64,000 nucleotides of DNA from Phaeobacter sp. J2-8 (lineage in GTDB: Bacteria; Pseudomonadota; Alphaproteobacteria; Rhodobacterales; Rhodobacteraceae). Shown here piece after piece: positions 1-9,101 of the stretch. A program made the position numbers and the translations under genes. The notes beneath the pieces are model-generated. The model searched no databases. It was given only the letters and a program-made list of their open reading frames with translations, and was not told the origin of the DNA. The stretch spans positions 124,001-188,000 of the forward strand of contig NZ_JALIEC010000005.1 of the NCBI RefSeq assembly GCF_022867865.1. Direction: 5' to 3'. The stretch's first letter is position 1, and each line of letters begins with the position of its first letter.

Positions 1-195
1 GATCTGGCGGTGGCCAATGCCAAACTTGGCAACAATGGCATGGCCTCGCTTCTGACCGCCGAACGCTATGCCCTTTTGGGCAAGGCCAAGGACGCCCGTC
101 TTCACGCCACCCGCGCCGAAGCGCTTTTGCCGCGGGGTTCCGGCCCTTGGCGGCGGGCGCAGGATGTGCTTTCTGCCACCAAGAACCTGCGCTGA
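1..195 (+). CDS. C-terminal end of an M48-family metalloprotease (partial)
   Basis: The reading frame is open from base 1 and ends at a TGA at 193-195, so only the last 64 residues are present. They read as helical repeat sequence of TPR type (LLTAERYALLGKAKDARLHA, then a basic end). This resembles the C-terminal TPR tail of periplasmic BepA/YfgC-like M48 proteases, which often precede a DsbA-like gene in Rhodobacteraceae. The zinc-binding HEXXH domain would lie upstream of the window, so the family call is an inference from the tail and from the dsbA-like gene 26 bp downstream. Any other TPR protein is possible. Confidence 0.5.
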   Translation, partial: DLAVANAKLGNNGMASLLTAERYALLGKAKDARLHATRAEALLPRGSGPWRRAQDVLSATKNLR

Positions 196-221
196 GCCGC
201 CCCATGATAACAGGAACCGCC

Positions 222-977
222 ATGACCCGCCTTTTCAAGACAATCACTTTGACCAGCGCCCTTGCCCTTGCCGGCCGAGCATTGGCCAGCGACCTGACCG
301 CGATGACCGATCCGGAACGCGATGCGTTTCGCGCCGAGGTCCGCGCATATCTTCTGGACCACCCCGAGGTGATTTTTGAAGCCGTGGACGAGATGAAACG
401 CCGCGATGCCGCCGCTCAGGACAACATGGATGAAACGCTGGTGCGCAACAACGCCGAGGCGATTTTTGACGATGGTTTCAGCCATGTCGGCGGCAACCTG
501 GACGGTGACATCACCCTTGTCGAATTCATGGATTACCGCTGTGGCTATTGCCGCAAGGCGCATGACGAAGTGAAGGAATTGATCGCTTCAGACGGCAACA
601 TCCGCTTCATCACCAAGGAATTCCCGATCCTGGGGCCTGACAGCCTCGAAAGTTCGAAATTCGCCATCGCGGTGCGCCGTGTGGCTGGCGACGATGCCTA
701 TGTTGCGGCCTCCGACACCTTGATGACCTTTAACGGCAGCGTAAGCGACACCGCGCTGCGCCGCCTGGCTGATGGGCTGGGGCTGGACAGCGACGCCGTG
801 TTGGCCGAGATGAAAAGCGACGAAGTCGCGCGCATCATCGCCGACACCCGCGCCCTGGCGCAAAAGCTGCAAATCAACGGCACGCCGACCTTTGTGATGG
901 GTGACACCATGCTGCGCGGCTATCTGCCGTTGGATGCCATGCGCCAGGTCGTCGAACAGACCCGCGCCGACAGCTAA
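222..977 (+). CDS. DsbA-family thiol-disulfide oxidoreductase, exported
   Basis: The protein has 251 residues. A short signal peptide (MTRLFKTITL, then an Ala/Leu core, cleavage near ALA-S) directs it to the periplasm. A helical N-terminal segment (about 25-85) precedes a thioredoxin fold with the redox motif CGYC at residues 107-110 and a cis-proline loop (NGTPTFVMG) near the end. The helical extension plus CxxC resembles ScsC/BcfH or Com1-like DsbA proteins that form or isomerise disulfides, rather than classical E. coli DsbA. ATG 222 is chosen over upstream starts because an AGGAA Shine-Dalgarno lies 7 bp before it and the signal peptide begins there. It probably forms an operon with the M48 protease just upstream. 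Confidence 0.88.
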   Translation: MTRLFKTITLTSALALAGRALASDLTAMTDPERDAFRAEVRAYLLDHPEVIFEAVDEMKRRDAAAQDNMDETLVRNNAEAIFDDGFSHVGGNLDGDITLVEFMDYRCGYCRKAHDEVKELIASDGNIRFITKEFPILGPDSLESSKFAIAVRRVAGDDAYVAASDTLMTFNGSVSDTALRRLADGLGLDSDAVLAEMKSDEVARIIADTRALAQKLQINGTPTFVMGDTMLRGYLPLDAMRQVVEQTRADS

Positions 978-1046
978 AGCCAAAACAAGCGGCCTCGCAC
1001 CACGACCCGAAAGCGGTTCAAATGGTGCGGGGCCGTATTTTGCGCC

Positions 1047-2180
1047 TTATTCCGCGGCCTTCACTTCGGCGGCGTCGAGTTGCGCTGCCTTCTTCTCGAC
1101 CTCTTCGACGATATGATCAATCATCTGATCGTTGGACATTTTGTGGCTGGCCTTGCCCGCAAGATAGACCATGCCGCTGCCTGCCCCGCCGCCGGTGAAA
1201 CCGACATCGGTCATCAGCGCCTCGCCCGGACCATTCACCACACAGCCGATGATCGACAGGCTCATCGGGGTTTTGATGTGTTCCAGACGCTGCTCCAGCG
1301 TTTCAACCGTCTTGATCACATCGAACCCCTGCCGCGCACAGGACGGGCAGGAAATGATGTTCACACCGCGATGCCGCAGGCCAAGGGATTTCAGAATTTC
1401 AAAACCAACCTTGACCTCTTCCACGGGATCCGCCGACAGGCTGACGCGGATCGTGTCGCCGATCCCCATCCACAACAGATTGCCCATGCCAATGGCGCTT
1501 TTGATGGTGCCGGATGTCAGCCCGCCAGCCTCGGTAATCCCGAGGTGGATCGGCGCATCTGTCGCATCTGCCAGCGCCTGATAGGCAGCGGCAGCCATGA
1601 ACACGTCAGAGGCTTTGCAGGAAATCTTGAACTCGTGAAAATCGTTGTCCTGCAAGACCTTGATATGGTCGAGACCGGATTCGACCATCGCCTCGGGCGT
1701 GGGTTCGCCGTATTTGTCCAACAGGTGTTTTTCCAACGATCCGGCATTGACCCCAATCCGCATCGAACAGCCATGATCGCGGGCTGCCCGGATCACTTCG
1801 CGCACCCGGTCTTCGGAACCGATATTGCCGGGATTGATCCGCAGACAGGCAGCGCCGGCCTCGGCCGCTTCGATCCCGCGTTTGTAGTGGAAATGAATGT
1901 CGGCCACGATCGGCACCGGGCTTTCGCGACAGATTTCCTTCATCGCGCGGGCCGAATCCTCGTCCGGGACCGAAACCCGCACAATATCCGCCCCGGCATC
2001 TGCCGCGCGAATGATCTGCGCCAATGTCCCTTTGACATCGGTGGTCACGGTGTTGGTCATGGTCTGCACCGAAATCGGCGCATCCCCGCCAACCGGCACG
2101 GTGCCGACCATCACCTGACGGCTCTTGCGGCGGTAAATATTGCGCCACGGGCGGACGTGATTAAGGCTCATATCGGACAT
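1047..2180 (-). CDS. ispG: 4-hydroxy-3-methylbut-2-enyl diphosphate synthase (MEP pathway)
   Basis: The product has 377 residues and is full length for the bacterial enzyme that reductively converts MEcPP to HMBPP in isoprenoid synthesis. The N-terminal TIM barrel is clear ([27 protein letters not shown]), and the C-terminal [4Fe-4S] domain shows [11 protein letters not shown] and CVVNGPGEA, which carry the conserved cluster cysteines. It lies downstream of the rodZ-like gene on the same strand with about 108 bp between them, the same order as in many proteobacteria. The start [12 protein letters not shown] is the usual beginning in this clade. No frameshift is seen. Confidence 0.97.
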   Translation of the reverse strand: MSDMSLNHVRPWRNIYRRKSRQVMVGTVPVGGDAPISVQTMTNTVTTDVKGTLAQIIRAADAGADIVRVSVPDEDSARAMKEICRESPVPIVADIHFHYKRGIEAAEAGAACLRINPGNIGSEDRVREVIRAARDHGCSMRIGVNAGSLEKHLLDKYGEPTPEAMVESGLDHIKVLQDNDFHEFKISCKASDVFMAAAAYQALADATDAPIHLGITEAGGLTSGTIKSAIGMGNLLWMGIGDTIRVSLSADPVEEVKVGFEILKSLGLRHRGVNIISCPSCARQGFDVIKTVETLEQRLEHIKTPMSLSIIGCVVNGPGEALMTDVGFTGGGAGSGMVYLAGKASHKMSNDQMIDHIVEEVEKKAAQLDAAEVKAAE

Positions 2181-2288
2181 CCCTGCAACAGCGGTGATTT
2201 GTCCTGCAACCTAGTCAGGATTGTCGGTTTTGCAATGTGTCAATGTCACCGGATCCGCATGGATCCGCACAAGCCGGGCAGAGACAGG

Positions 2289-3563
2289 TTATTCGCCGAC
2301 CGGCGCAGCAGGAACAGAGCCAACACGCAGGTTCAATTCTGCCACCATCTTTTCAAGATCGGCATCTTTGGTCGGATCGGCCAGGCTGATACCGTTCGGT
2401 CAGGCTGGCAGCGGCCAGAACCACATTCGACGTCACAGCGCCACGTGGGCCTGCGGGGCCAAATGTCTGGCCGTTGACCGCGAAATAGATCGCGCCGGAC
2501 GCCCCAACCCGCAGGGTCGCAGGATCGTCGGTCTGCGGCACATCATAGGTGTCGCCGGCATTCATCACCGCCTCGAAGACCACCGATCCATCCGCGCCGC
2601 GCACCCGAACCCAGGCCGGGCGCACCGCCACCAGTTGAACCCCCGGCGTTGCGGGTTCCAGAACCTGCGGCAGAATATTGGCAATCGCCTGCTGCAAGGG
2701 CAAATCGCCCGACGCTGCGGCGCTGGCGGTGGCAATTGTCGGCGCGCGTTCGCGCGACGCATGGGCGAAACTTCCGACCCGCGAAGGATCCAGCGTTGAA
2801 ATCGGCGCATCCCGCGCAATCAGCACCGGCACATCAAGAGCTTGTGGGCGGTAAAGCCTGTCCAGCGGCTCCTCGGACGGCGGGGTAAAGACCCCCGCTG
2901 CGCGCACCTTATCCGGGTCGGACTCCCGGCCTGGGGCGCAATACGCCCTGCCCCTTCAAGCGGATCAAGCTCGGCCAGGGCAATTGGTGTCTGATCCACC
3001 GGGGTCAGTTGCACCCGTTGAATTTCCTGCAACACGCTCCACCCGCCATAGCCGATCCCGGCGATCAACATCAGCAGAACCATCATCGACCCGACGGCAC
3101 CGGGTTCGATTCGCGACAGAATGCTGTCGTTTGCCGGGGTGAACGGCATGTTGGGGTCTTTGAAAATATCCCGCTCGCCAGAGGCTCTGGTCGTCAACGG
3201 CGCAGAGGGCTTTCGCGCGCTCGATGCATCGGCGGACATGCCATGGGCGGTGATGAAACCGCTTTCGGCGCAGAATTTCTGAAACGTGGAATCCGGGTCC
3301 ATCCCAAGATACCGCGCATAAGACCGCACATACCCGGCGATGAAACCGGGGGTGTCAAATGCTTCGGGATCACAGTTTTCGATGGCCGCGATATAGGCTG
3401 CCTTGATGCGCAATTCGCGCTGCACATCCAGCAGGGACTTGCCCATGGTGGCGCGTTCGCCGCGCATCAAATCACCAAGGCGCAGATCAAAATCGTCAAA
3501 ACCGCGGGGGCCGACATCTGTCTCTGGTAAAGCTTTATCGCGCCGCGATTTGCGCCCAATCAT
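2289..3563 (-). CDS. rodZ: RodZ-like helix-turn-helix / DUF4115 membrane protein, two frameshifts in this sequence
   Basis: Read across two frame changes this is one protein of about 425 residues. It has an N-terminal cytoplasmic HTH_25 domain (LRLGDLMRGERATMGKSLLD to the RSYARYLGMDP segment), a single membrane helix (GAVGSMMVLLMLIAGIGYGG), a Pro/Asp-rich linker and a periplasmic DUF4115 beta domain (PAWVRVRGADGSVVFEAV). RodZ couples MreB to the cell-wall elongation machinery. Near 2919 a C appears to be missing (GTCGG for GTCCGG), which moves the frame before DKVRAAGVF. Near 2392 one extra base is present; skipping it restores the ending LADPTKDADLEKMVAELN and a TAA at 2289-2291. The rest of the gene is intact, so I read both breaks as probable sequence errors. 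Confidence 0.8.
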
Positions 3564-3646
3564 ACGTCTCTGCCCCGTCTTTCCGCTGCCCTGACTTATG
3601 CCTTACCCCTAAGGCGTAGGGCGATTCGTGCCGCCCCACTTGTTGC

Positions 3647-3658
3647 GCTAACGTTAGC
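3647..3658. promoter_or_regulatory. 12-bp perfect palindrome upstream of rodZ-like gene
   Basis: GCTAACGTTAGC is a perfect palindrome 84 bp before the rodZ-like start and 34 bp beyond the hemA stop. Its half, with flank, reads GTTAGCGCAA on the minus strand, which shares eight bases with the GTTAGCGCTAAC sites before eno and zwf. It may be a divergent operator for the same regulator or an unrelated site. The position between two same-strand genes fits a promoter for the rodZ-ispG unit. The functional call is weak. Confidence 0.3.
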
Positions 3659-3691
3659 ACGGAACAAGAGAAATTGCAGTGACAAAGAAAA

Positions 3692-4927
3692 TCATGCGGA
3701 TAGGTCGGCGCGATTCAGCGCACAATGCGACCAAAGATCGTCCATCGCGTTGACAAGTGCATCCATTTCCCGCGGTCCATGGACCGGCGACGGCGTAAAG
3801 CGAAGCCGCTCGGTGCCGCGGGGCACGGTGGGGTAATTGATGGGCTGAACATAGATCCCATAGCTTTCCAAAAGCATATCACTCAGCTTTTTGGTGTGCT
3901 TGGGATCGCCCACGATGACCGGCACGATATGGGTGCCGTGATCAAAGATCGGCAAGCCCATGCCCTTCAGCCGCAGCTTGAGAATGCTGGCCTGGGTCTG
4001 GTGACGTTCGCGCAGCGCCTGATCGGTTTTCAAATGCCGCACAGAGGCCGCAGCCCCGGCAGCAACCGCAGGCGGGATCGACGTGGTAAAGATGAACCCC
4101 GGCGCATAAGATCTTATGGCGTCACACATTTTGTCGCTCGCGGCGATATAGCCGCCCATCACGCCATAGGCCTTGGCCAGGGTGCCGTTGATGATATCCA
4201 ACCGATGCATCAGCCGATCACGTTCCGCCACGCCACCGCCGCGCGGGCCATACATGCCCACCGCATGGACCTCATCAATATAGGTCAGCGCGCCGAATTC
4301 ATCCGCCAGATCACAAATCGCCTCGATCGGGCCGAAATCGCCATCCATCGAGTAAATTGATTCAAAAGCGATCAACTTTGGCGCGTCCGGGTCGTCGGCC
4401 GCAAGCAGCTCACGCAGATGTGCGATGTCGTTATGACGAAAGATCCGCTTGGCCCCACCGTTGCGCCGGACGCCTTCGATCATCGATGCATGGTTCAATG
4501 CGTCGGAATAGATGATCAGACCCGGGAACAATTTGGGCAATGTGCTTAATGTTGCATCATTTGCGATATAGGCCGAGGTGAACAACAGCGCCAATTCCTT
4601 GCCATGCAGATCGGCAAGCTCAGCCTCAAGTTGCTTGTGATAGATGGTGGTGCCGGAAATGTTGCGCGTGCCGCCCGAACCGGCGCCGGTGGCGTCAATC
4701 GCTTCGTGCATGGCATCCAGCACAACCGGATGCTGCCCCATCCCAAGGTAATCATTGCCACACCAAACGGTGATCGGTTGTTCGCTGCCATCGGGTTTGC
4801 GCCAGATGGCATGCGGGTATTGACCCTGCTTCCGTTCGATATCGATGAACGTGCGATAGCGACCTTCTTCGTGAAGACGGTTCAGAGCAGTTTCAAGCTT
4901 CTCGGTAAAATCCACTTTATGGGTCAC
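3692..4927 (-). CDS. hemA: 5-aminolevulinate synthase (C4 pathway of tetrapyrrole synthesis)
   Basis: The product has 411 residues, the usual length of alphaproteobacterial ALAS, which condenses glycine with succinyl-CoA using PLP to start heme, bacteriochlorophyll and cobalamin synthesis. The glycine-rich substrate loop ([13 protein letters not shown]) lies near residues 81-93, the PLP-contacting YIDEVHAVG near 216-224, and the Schiff-base lysine is Lys252 in GTLAKAYG. The start is GTG at 4927, placed by a GGAGGT Shine-Dalgarno six bases upstream. An FNR-type box and a -10-like TATTAC sit upstream, so oxygen-dependent control is expected, as is known for hemA of Rhodobacter sphaeroides. A paralogous hemT-type gene may exist elsewhere. 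Confidence 0.97.
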   Translation of the reverse strand: MTHKVDFTEKLETALNRLHEEGRYRTFIDIERKQGQYPHAIWRKPDGSEQPITVWCGNDYLGMGQHPVVLDAMHEAIDATGAGSGGTRNISGTTIYHKQLEAELADLHGKELALLFTSAYIANDATLSTLPKLFPGLIIYSDALNHASMIEGVRRNGGAKRIFRHNDIAHLRELLAADDPDAPKLIAFESIYSMDGDFGPIEAICDLADEFGALTYIDEVHAVGMYGPRGGGVAERDRLMHRLDIINGTLAKAYGVMGGYIAASDKMCDAIRSYAPGFIFTTSIPPAVAAGAAASVRHLKTDQALRERHQTQASILKLRLKGMGLPIFDHGTHIVPVIVGDPKHTKKLSDMLLESYGIYVQPINYPTVPRGTERLRFTPSPVHGPREMDALVNAMDDLWSHCALNRADLSA

Positions 4928-5078
4928 CGGGTCACCTCCGTTTGCGTGGGGCGGTCTGCCCTGCGTTGGAACCGGACCGTGGCGGATTTCCCGTCGCGGT
5001 CAAATTCACGATCATGAATAAATACAGCGGGGCCCCCCGCCTGACAACCTATGTAATACCTGACCCCATCTTCGGGCA

Positions 5079-5092
5079 TTGATCCAAATCAA
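5079..5092 (-). promoter_or_regulatory. FNR/FnrL box upstream of hemA
   Basis: TTGATCCAAATCAA is a perfect match to the FNR consensus TTGAT-N4-ATCAA. On the hemA strand it is followed after 20 bp by TATTAC (5058-5053), which puts the box centre about 41 bp before the expected transcription start, as in class II FNR-activated promoters. FnrL control of hemA is known in Rhodobacter. The same box is 58 bp before the M20 peptidase gene on the other strand and could also act there. The match is seen; the function is inferred. Confidence 0.8.
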
Positions 5093-5150
5093 AGGTCACT
5101 GGACAGTCGTTTCCGCATCGTTAGGGTCTGACGCAAAAAGGAAACTGCCC

Positions 5151-6545
5151 ATGGATATTTCGCCTGTTCTGACCCGAATCGATTCCGATCTCAATGCGGC
5201 ATCTGACCGCTTGCTGGAACTTCTGCGGATTCCGTCGATTTCAACCGACCCGGACTATCGCGAAGACTGCCAGAAAGCGGCGGATTGGCTGGTTGCGGAT
5301 CTGCAATCTCTTGGCGCCGAGGCGCGCAAATGCCCCACGCCGGGGCATCCGATGGTGATCGGCCATCTGGGCGACACCGGGCCGCATTTGCTGTTTTACG
5401 GCCACTACGATGTGCAACCGGTTGACCCGCTGGATCTGTGGCATGCGGATCCCTTTGATCCCAAGATCGAGGACACCCCAAATGGCCGGGTCATTCGCGG
5501 CCGCGGCGCATCGGATGACAAAGGCCAGTTGATGACCTTTATCGAGGCCTGTCGCGCCTATATTGCCGTGCATGGCAAATTGCCCTGCCGCATCACCTTC
5601 TTTTTCGAAGGCGAAGAAGAAAGCGGCTCGCCCTCGCTTATTCCCTTCATGAAAGAGAACGCCGCAGAGCTGACCTCGGACATTGCCTTGATCTGCGACA
5701 CCGGCATGTTGAATCAGGACACCCCCTGTATCACCACCATGTTGCGCGGGTTGGTGGGCGAGGAAATCACCATCACCGGCCCGGACAAGGATCTTCATTC
5801 CGGCATGTTCGGCGGCATTGCGATGAACCCGATCCGGGTGTTGTCGCGCATTCTGGCGGGGCTGCATGATGATATGGGGCGCGTCACCCTGCCCGGGTTT
5901 TATGACGATGTGCCAGAGCTGCCCGAGGCGATCCGCGACCAATGGGCGGCCCTGGGCGATCCATCGGAACGGGCGCGGGATTTCCTGTCGGCGGTGGGCC
6001 TGTCGGAACCGGCGGGCGAATCGACGCGCACCGGATTGGAAATGATCTGGTCGCGCCCGACCTGTGACGTGAACGGCATCTGGGGCGGTTATACCGGCGA
6101 AGGGTTCAAAACCGTGTTGCCATCGCAGGCGCATGCGAAATTGTCGTTCCGTCTGGTCGGGCAACAAAACCCAGAAACCATCCGCGACGCATTGCGCGCC
6201 TATGTGACCGCACAACTGCCCCCCGATTGCAGCGTGACGTTCAAGGCACATGGCGCATCGCCGGCCGCCACGATGGACACCTCTTCCCCGATGTTCGAAG
6301 CCGCCCGCCAGGCGCTGTCGGACGAATGGCCCAATCCGGCGGTCTTTGCCGGTTGTGGTGGCTCGATCCCGATTGCGGGCTATTTCGGCGATTACCTGTC
6401 GATGCCGGCGATGCTGATCGGCTTTGGTCAGGATGATGACCAGATCCATTCCCCGAACGAGAAATATGATCTGGCCAGTTTCCACAAAGGCACCCGCAGC
6501 TGGGCGCGGGTGTTGGAAAAAATCGGGGCCCAGGCGGGCTCCTGA
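5151..6545 (+). CDS. M20 family metallopeptidase (dipeptidase-like)
   Basis: The product has 464 residues and is cytosolic, with no signal peptide. Zinc-binding motifs of the M20 family are visible: YGHYDVQP (His85, Asp87), GRGASDDKGQ (Asp near 122-123) and FFEGEEESGSP (catalytic/metal Glu near 155-157), with a dimerisation insert in the middle and a late His in DDDQIHSPNEK. The layout matches the M20 dipeptidase/CNDP group that hydrolyses small peptides; the exact substrate cannot be read. ATG 5151 follows an AAAGGAAA ribosome-binding sequence. It is divergent from hemA and 57 bp before a VOC gene that may be co-transcribed. Confidence 0.9.
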   Translation: MDISPVLTRIDSDLNAASDRLLELLRIPSISTDPDYREDCQKAADWLVADLQSLGAEARKCPTPGHPMVIGHLGDTGPHLLFYGHYDVQPVDPLDLWHADPFDPKIEDTPNGRVIRGRGASDDKGQLMTFIEACRAYIAVHGKLPCRITFFFEGEEESGSPSLIPFMKENAAELTSDIALICDTGMLNQDTPCITTMLRGLVGEEITITGPDKDLHSGMFGGIAMNPIRVLSRILAGLHDDMGRVTLPGFYDDVPELPEAIRDQWAALGDPSERARDFLSAVGLSEPAGESTRTGLEMIWSRPTCDVNGIWGGYTGEGFKTVLPSQAHAKLSFRLVGQQNPETIRDALRAYVTAQLPPDCSVTFKAHGASPAATMDTSSPMFEAARQALSDEWPNPAVFAGCGGSIPIAGYFGDYLSMPAMLIGFGQDDDQIHSPNEKYDLASFHKGTRSWARVLEKIGAQAGS

Positions 6546-6602
6546 CGAAAACTGTCAAGGGCGGTCAATAAGACGGTCAGGCAGAAACACAGGAGACCTG
6601 CC

Positions 6603-6986
6603 ATGATCGACCATTCCGGCCTTAGCGTGTCGAACTTTGACGCGGCCCGCGCCTTTTACGATGCCGCCCTTGCCCCGTTGGGCGGGGCGGTGATGATAGA
6701 AATTCCGCTGGAACACACCGGCGGGGTCAAGGTCTGTGGCTATGGCACCGATCGCCCGACATTCTGGCTCAGCGAGGGCGCGGCCCAGACCCCGCCCTGT
6801 CATTTCGCCTTTGTTGCGGCCGATCATGCCCAGGTCCGCGCGTTTTATGACGCTGCACTGGCGGCGGGCGGCACCGACAACGGCGCCCCCGGCCCCCGCC
6901 CGCATTATCACGCGGATTATTACGGTGCCTTTGTGCGCGACCCGGATGGAAACAATATCGAGGCCGTCTGCCACGCGCCGCAGTAA
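6603..6986 (+). CDS. VOC-fold (glyoxalase/bleomycin-resistance family) protein
   Basis: The product has 127 residues, one VOC domain. It starts with the typical MIDHSGLSVSNFDAARAFYDAAL strand-helix (metal-ligand His early) and ends YGAFVRDPDGNNIEAVCH, the standard closing strand with its metal-ligand Glu. Such proteins are small metal-dependent lyases, dioxygenases or binding proteins, and the substrate is not predictable here. An AGGAGA Shine-Dalgarno lies 6 bp before ATG 6603. It follows the M20 peptidase gene by 57 bp on the same strand. Confidence 0.85.
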   Translation: MIDHSGLSVSNFDAARAFYDAALAPLGGAVMIEIPLEHTGGVKVCGYGTDRPTFWLSEGAAQTPPCHFAFVAADHAQVRAFYDAALAAGGTDNGAPGPRPHYHADYYGAFVRDPDGNNIEAVCHAPQ

Positions 6987-7077
6987 CCGGCGGGGTGCGC
7001 ATCCGCTGCGCACCCTTTGCCCATCGCGGGGCGCTGTTCTCTGTCCCGGTTTCCGGCCAAAGTGACCGGACAAGCAA

Positions 7078-7974
7078 TCACAGCGCCACAGTGACCGAAT
7101 AGCCGAATTCGATGCTTTGGCCCGGGTCCAACGCAACGGAATTGGGCCGGTCAGCGATTTGATGGCCATCACCGACATGGGGTGCGGTGCCATGCCAGGG
7201 CTCTATGCACAGAAACGGTGCGCCGGTGGGGCGCCAAAGGGCGAGATCCGGCAGGTTCGTGAAGATGAATTCAAGGCCCCTCCCATCGGGAAGCCCATAA
7301 AACAATGCATCCGAACCGTTCGGGAACACCAGGGCATCATCGACAAACAGCTCTTCGCGAATCTCCAGACGCCCATTCACAAATGGACCGGGGATCGGAT
7401 CGCGACGCAGCAATCCCCCCTCCAGTCTCCGCATGTCCGGCGCGCCGCCCGACGCCAACGACACATGATGCACTGCGTCCCCATCTCCGGCCCCGATCCC
7501 AGTCCCGGTCCCAGCCCCGGGCAGTGGCCAACAGAACGCCGGATGAAACCCAAAGCCAAAGGGCATCACCCGGTCGCTTTCGTTTTCCACCCGCGCGGTC
7601 ACATGCAGCGTCGCCCCGTCCAGCCGGTGCGAAATTTCCAATGTAAGTGCAAAGGGATAGACCGCCCGGCTGTCGTCCGTGTCGCGCAGCACATGGCAGC
7701 ACATCTCATCACTCTGTTCCTTGAGCGCAAAGTTGCTGCGGCGGGCAAAACCATGTTGAGCCATCTTTGCGCTGAAGTCATCCACGGCAATCATGTCGTC
7801 GACCGCACGCCCGACAATCGGAAACAGAACCGGGGCCCGCCCGCCCCAGAACCGCGTGTCGCCATGCCACAGCAAGTCGTCGCCATCATGGGTGCGCAGA
7901 TATTGCATCTCGGCGCCAAGCGACGAAACCGACAGGCTGAGTGCTGCGTTTTGCAGATAGAGTTCACTGGGCAT
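7078..7974 (-). CDS. Aldose 1-epimerase family protein
   Basis: The product has 298 residues with galactose-mutarotase-like fold signatures: an early LGAEMQYLRTHDGDDLLWHGD segment, RAPVLFPIVGR, FGFGFHPAFCWPL with a conserved His, and the late PFLCIEPWHGTAPH. This is the YeaD/LacX-like branch, which interconverts sugar anomers or acts on hexose-6-phosphates. A Gly-rich insertion (GAGTGTGIGAGDGD) near residues 153-166 is encoded by a six-base repeat and is probably a surface loop. The gene converges with the VOC gene at 6986. Confidence 0.88.
   Translation of the reverse strand: MPSELYLQNAALSLSVSSLGAEMQYLRTHDGDDLLWHGDTRFWGGRAPVLFPIVGRAVDDMIAVDDFSAKMAQHGFARRSNFALKEQSDEMCCHVLRDTDDSRAVYPFALTLEISHRLDGATLHVTARVENESDRVMPFGFGFHPAFCWPLPGAGTGTGIGAGDGDAVHHVSLASGGAPDMRRLEGGLLRRDPIPGPFVNGRLEIREELFVDDALVFPNGSDALFYGLPDGRGLEFIFTNLPDLALWRPTGAPFLCIEPWHGTAPHVGDGHQIADRPNSVALDPGQSIEFGYSVTVAL
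7479..7522. repeat. Hexanucleotide repeat inside the aldose-epimerase gene
   Basis: On the plus strand CCC alternates with a variable triplet (GAT, AGT, GGT, AGC) in six-base steps. On the coding strand this gives GGN-NNN codon pairs for Gly-X dipeptides. Because the unit is six bases, slippage would add or remove two residues without breaking the frame. Confidence 0.6.
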
Positions 7975-8132
7975 GGGGTGTTTGTCCTCTTCAGACTTCA
8001 GTCCTTGTCTACGGACCGACTATCCCAATCCATCAATGGAGAGAACCAAAGGCGAGCCCCCACAGCCCGAATTTGACCGGAAAAGCCCAAAATCTATGCC
8101 CGCCGCCAAAGCGGTCCAATCAATGCAGCGCC

Positions 8133-9005
8133 TCAGACAAGCCCGATGAAACGTTCTGGCAGCAGCATTTGGCGCGTGTTTTCGCGCCGGTCGAATTGCC
8201 AGAACCCGGTTTCGCCGCGCGCCTTCCATGTCCGGTGCATCCGCTTGCGCACCCCGGTCAGGTCAAATTCTACCATCTCACGCGTGGCAAAGGCGTCAAA
8301 TACCGCCCGATCCTCGCCACGGGCCTCAGCAAACCAATGGCGACCGATCGAGGCCTCCTTGACCCCGGCCCCGACATCCGCCGTCACCGCATTGCGGCGG
8401 TTCATTGTGTCGACGTAATTGCCGAAATCACAGAATTTCAGATGAAACAGCAACAAAGCCTCTGGCGTCCGCAGTTTCCCGGCTTGGGTGAAATGCCCGC
8501 CCCGCGCGATTTTGGTGCCCAGCGACACCACACAGGGTTTGGAATAATGCGGCGCGACCCGCACATGACGGCGCGGCCCGAGGATGTGATCGGTGATCGG
8601 CTGATCTTCGATATCAATCCGGTGGAGCACCTCCAGCCCCACGGGCGTCAGAACCTGGCGCAGAGGTTGATCGCGCAGGAAATCCAGCAGCCCCCCGGCC
8701 ACCGCCGGGTCAACCACCACCAATTCATCCACGTCGCCCACAATCACATGATCGTAATAACAGCGCAGCCCCTGCACGGTATTGTTCAGCATCCGCCAGC
8801 GTTTCATATCGAAATTCGGGTGCGGATCGCCGGGAATGCCAATGATATTGCAGCCCTGCGCCAGTTCGGCGACCTCTGTGCCGCGACCATGATTGACGAT
8901 GTAGCAATTTTCGCGCCCCAGCTGGTCGCCGTAATGGCGCAGCCAGGCGCGCAGGAAAAAGGCGTCGTCGCGCACCATGGTCAGTGCGGCGGCTGTTGTT
9001 TGCAT
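8133..9005 (-). CDS. Family 2-type glycosyltransferase (DxDE motif)
   Basis: The product has 290 residues, beginning MQTTAAALTMVRDDAFFLRAW, a pattern typical of the glycosyltransferase group PF13704/GT92-like (ALTMVRDE at the N terminus). The metal/nucleotide-sugar motif appears as VGDVDELVVVD near residue 95. The middle (HILGPRRHVRVAPHYSKPCVV) and the end (FHLKFCDFGNYV) also fit. It probably adds a sugar to a surface polysaccharide; donor and acceptor are unknown. The frame is open further upstream, but ATG 9005 is the biological start because the upstream stretch lies opposite the sulfotransferase-like gene and has no family similarity. The two genes are divergent with about 96 bp between them. 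Confidence 0.82.
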   Translation of the reverse strand: MQTTAAALTMVRDDAFFLRAWLRHYGDQLGRENCYIVNHGRGTEVAELAQGCNIIGIPGDPHPNFDMKRWRMLNNTVQGLRCYYDHVIVGDVDELVVVDPAVAGGLLDFLRDQPLRQVLTPVGLEVLHRIDIEDQPITDHILGPRRHVRVAPHYSKPCVVSLGTKIARGGHFTQAGKLRTPEALLLFHLKFCDFGNYVDTMNRRNAVTADVGAGVKEASIGRHWFAEARGEDRAVFDAFATREMVEFDLTGVRKRMHRTWKARGETGFWQFDRRENTRQMLLPERFIGLV

Positions 9006-9101
9006 CTGCGTGTCCTGCTCTTGCACGGGCTTTACCACCCGGTTACCACTTTTCCATAGAATAAAGCGTAAACGCCTTTCAGCAAACGGCAAAGGGCCGC
9101 G

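Noticed and set aside
1080-2477. Long plus-strand open frame of 465 codons opposite ispG
   Set aside because: It is antisense to a clear ispG gene and its translation has no family features; high-GC genes often leave the opposite frame open.
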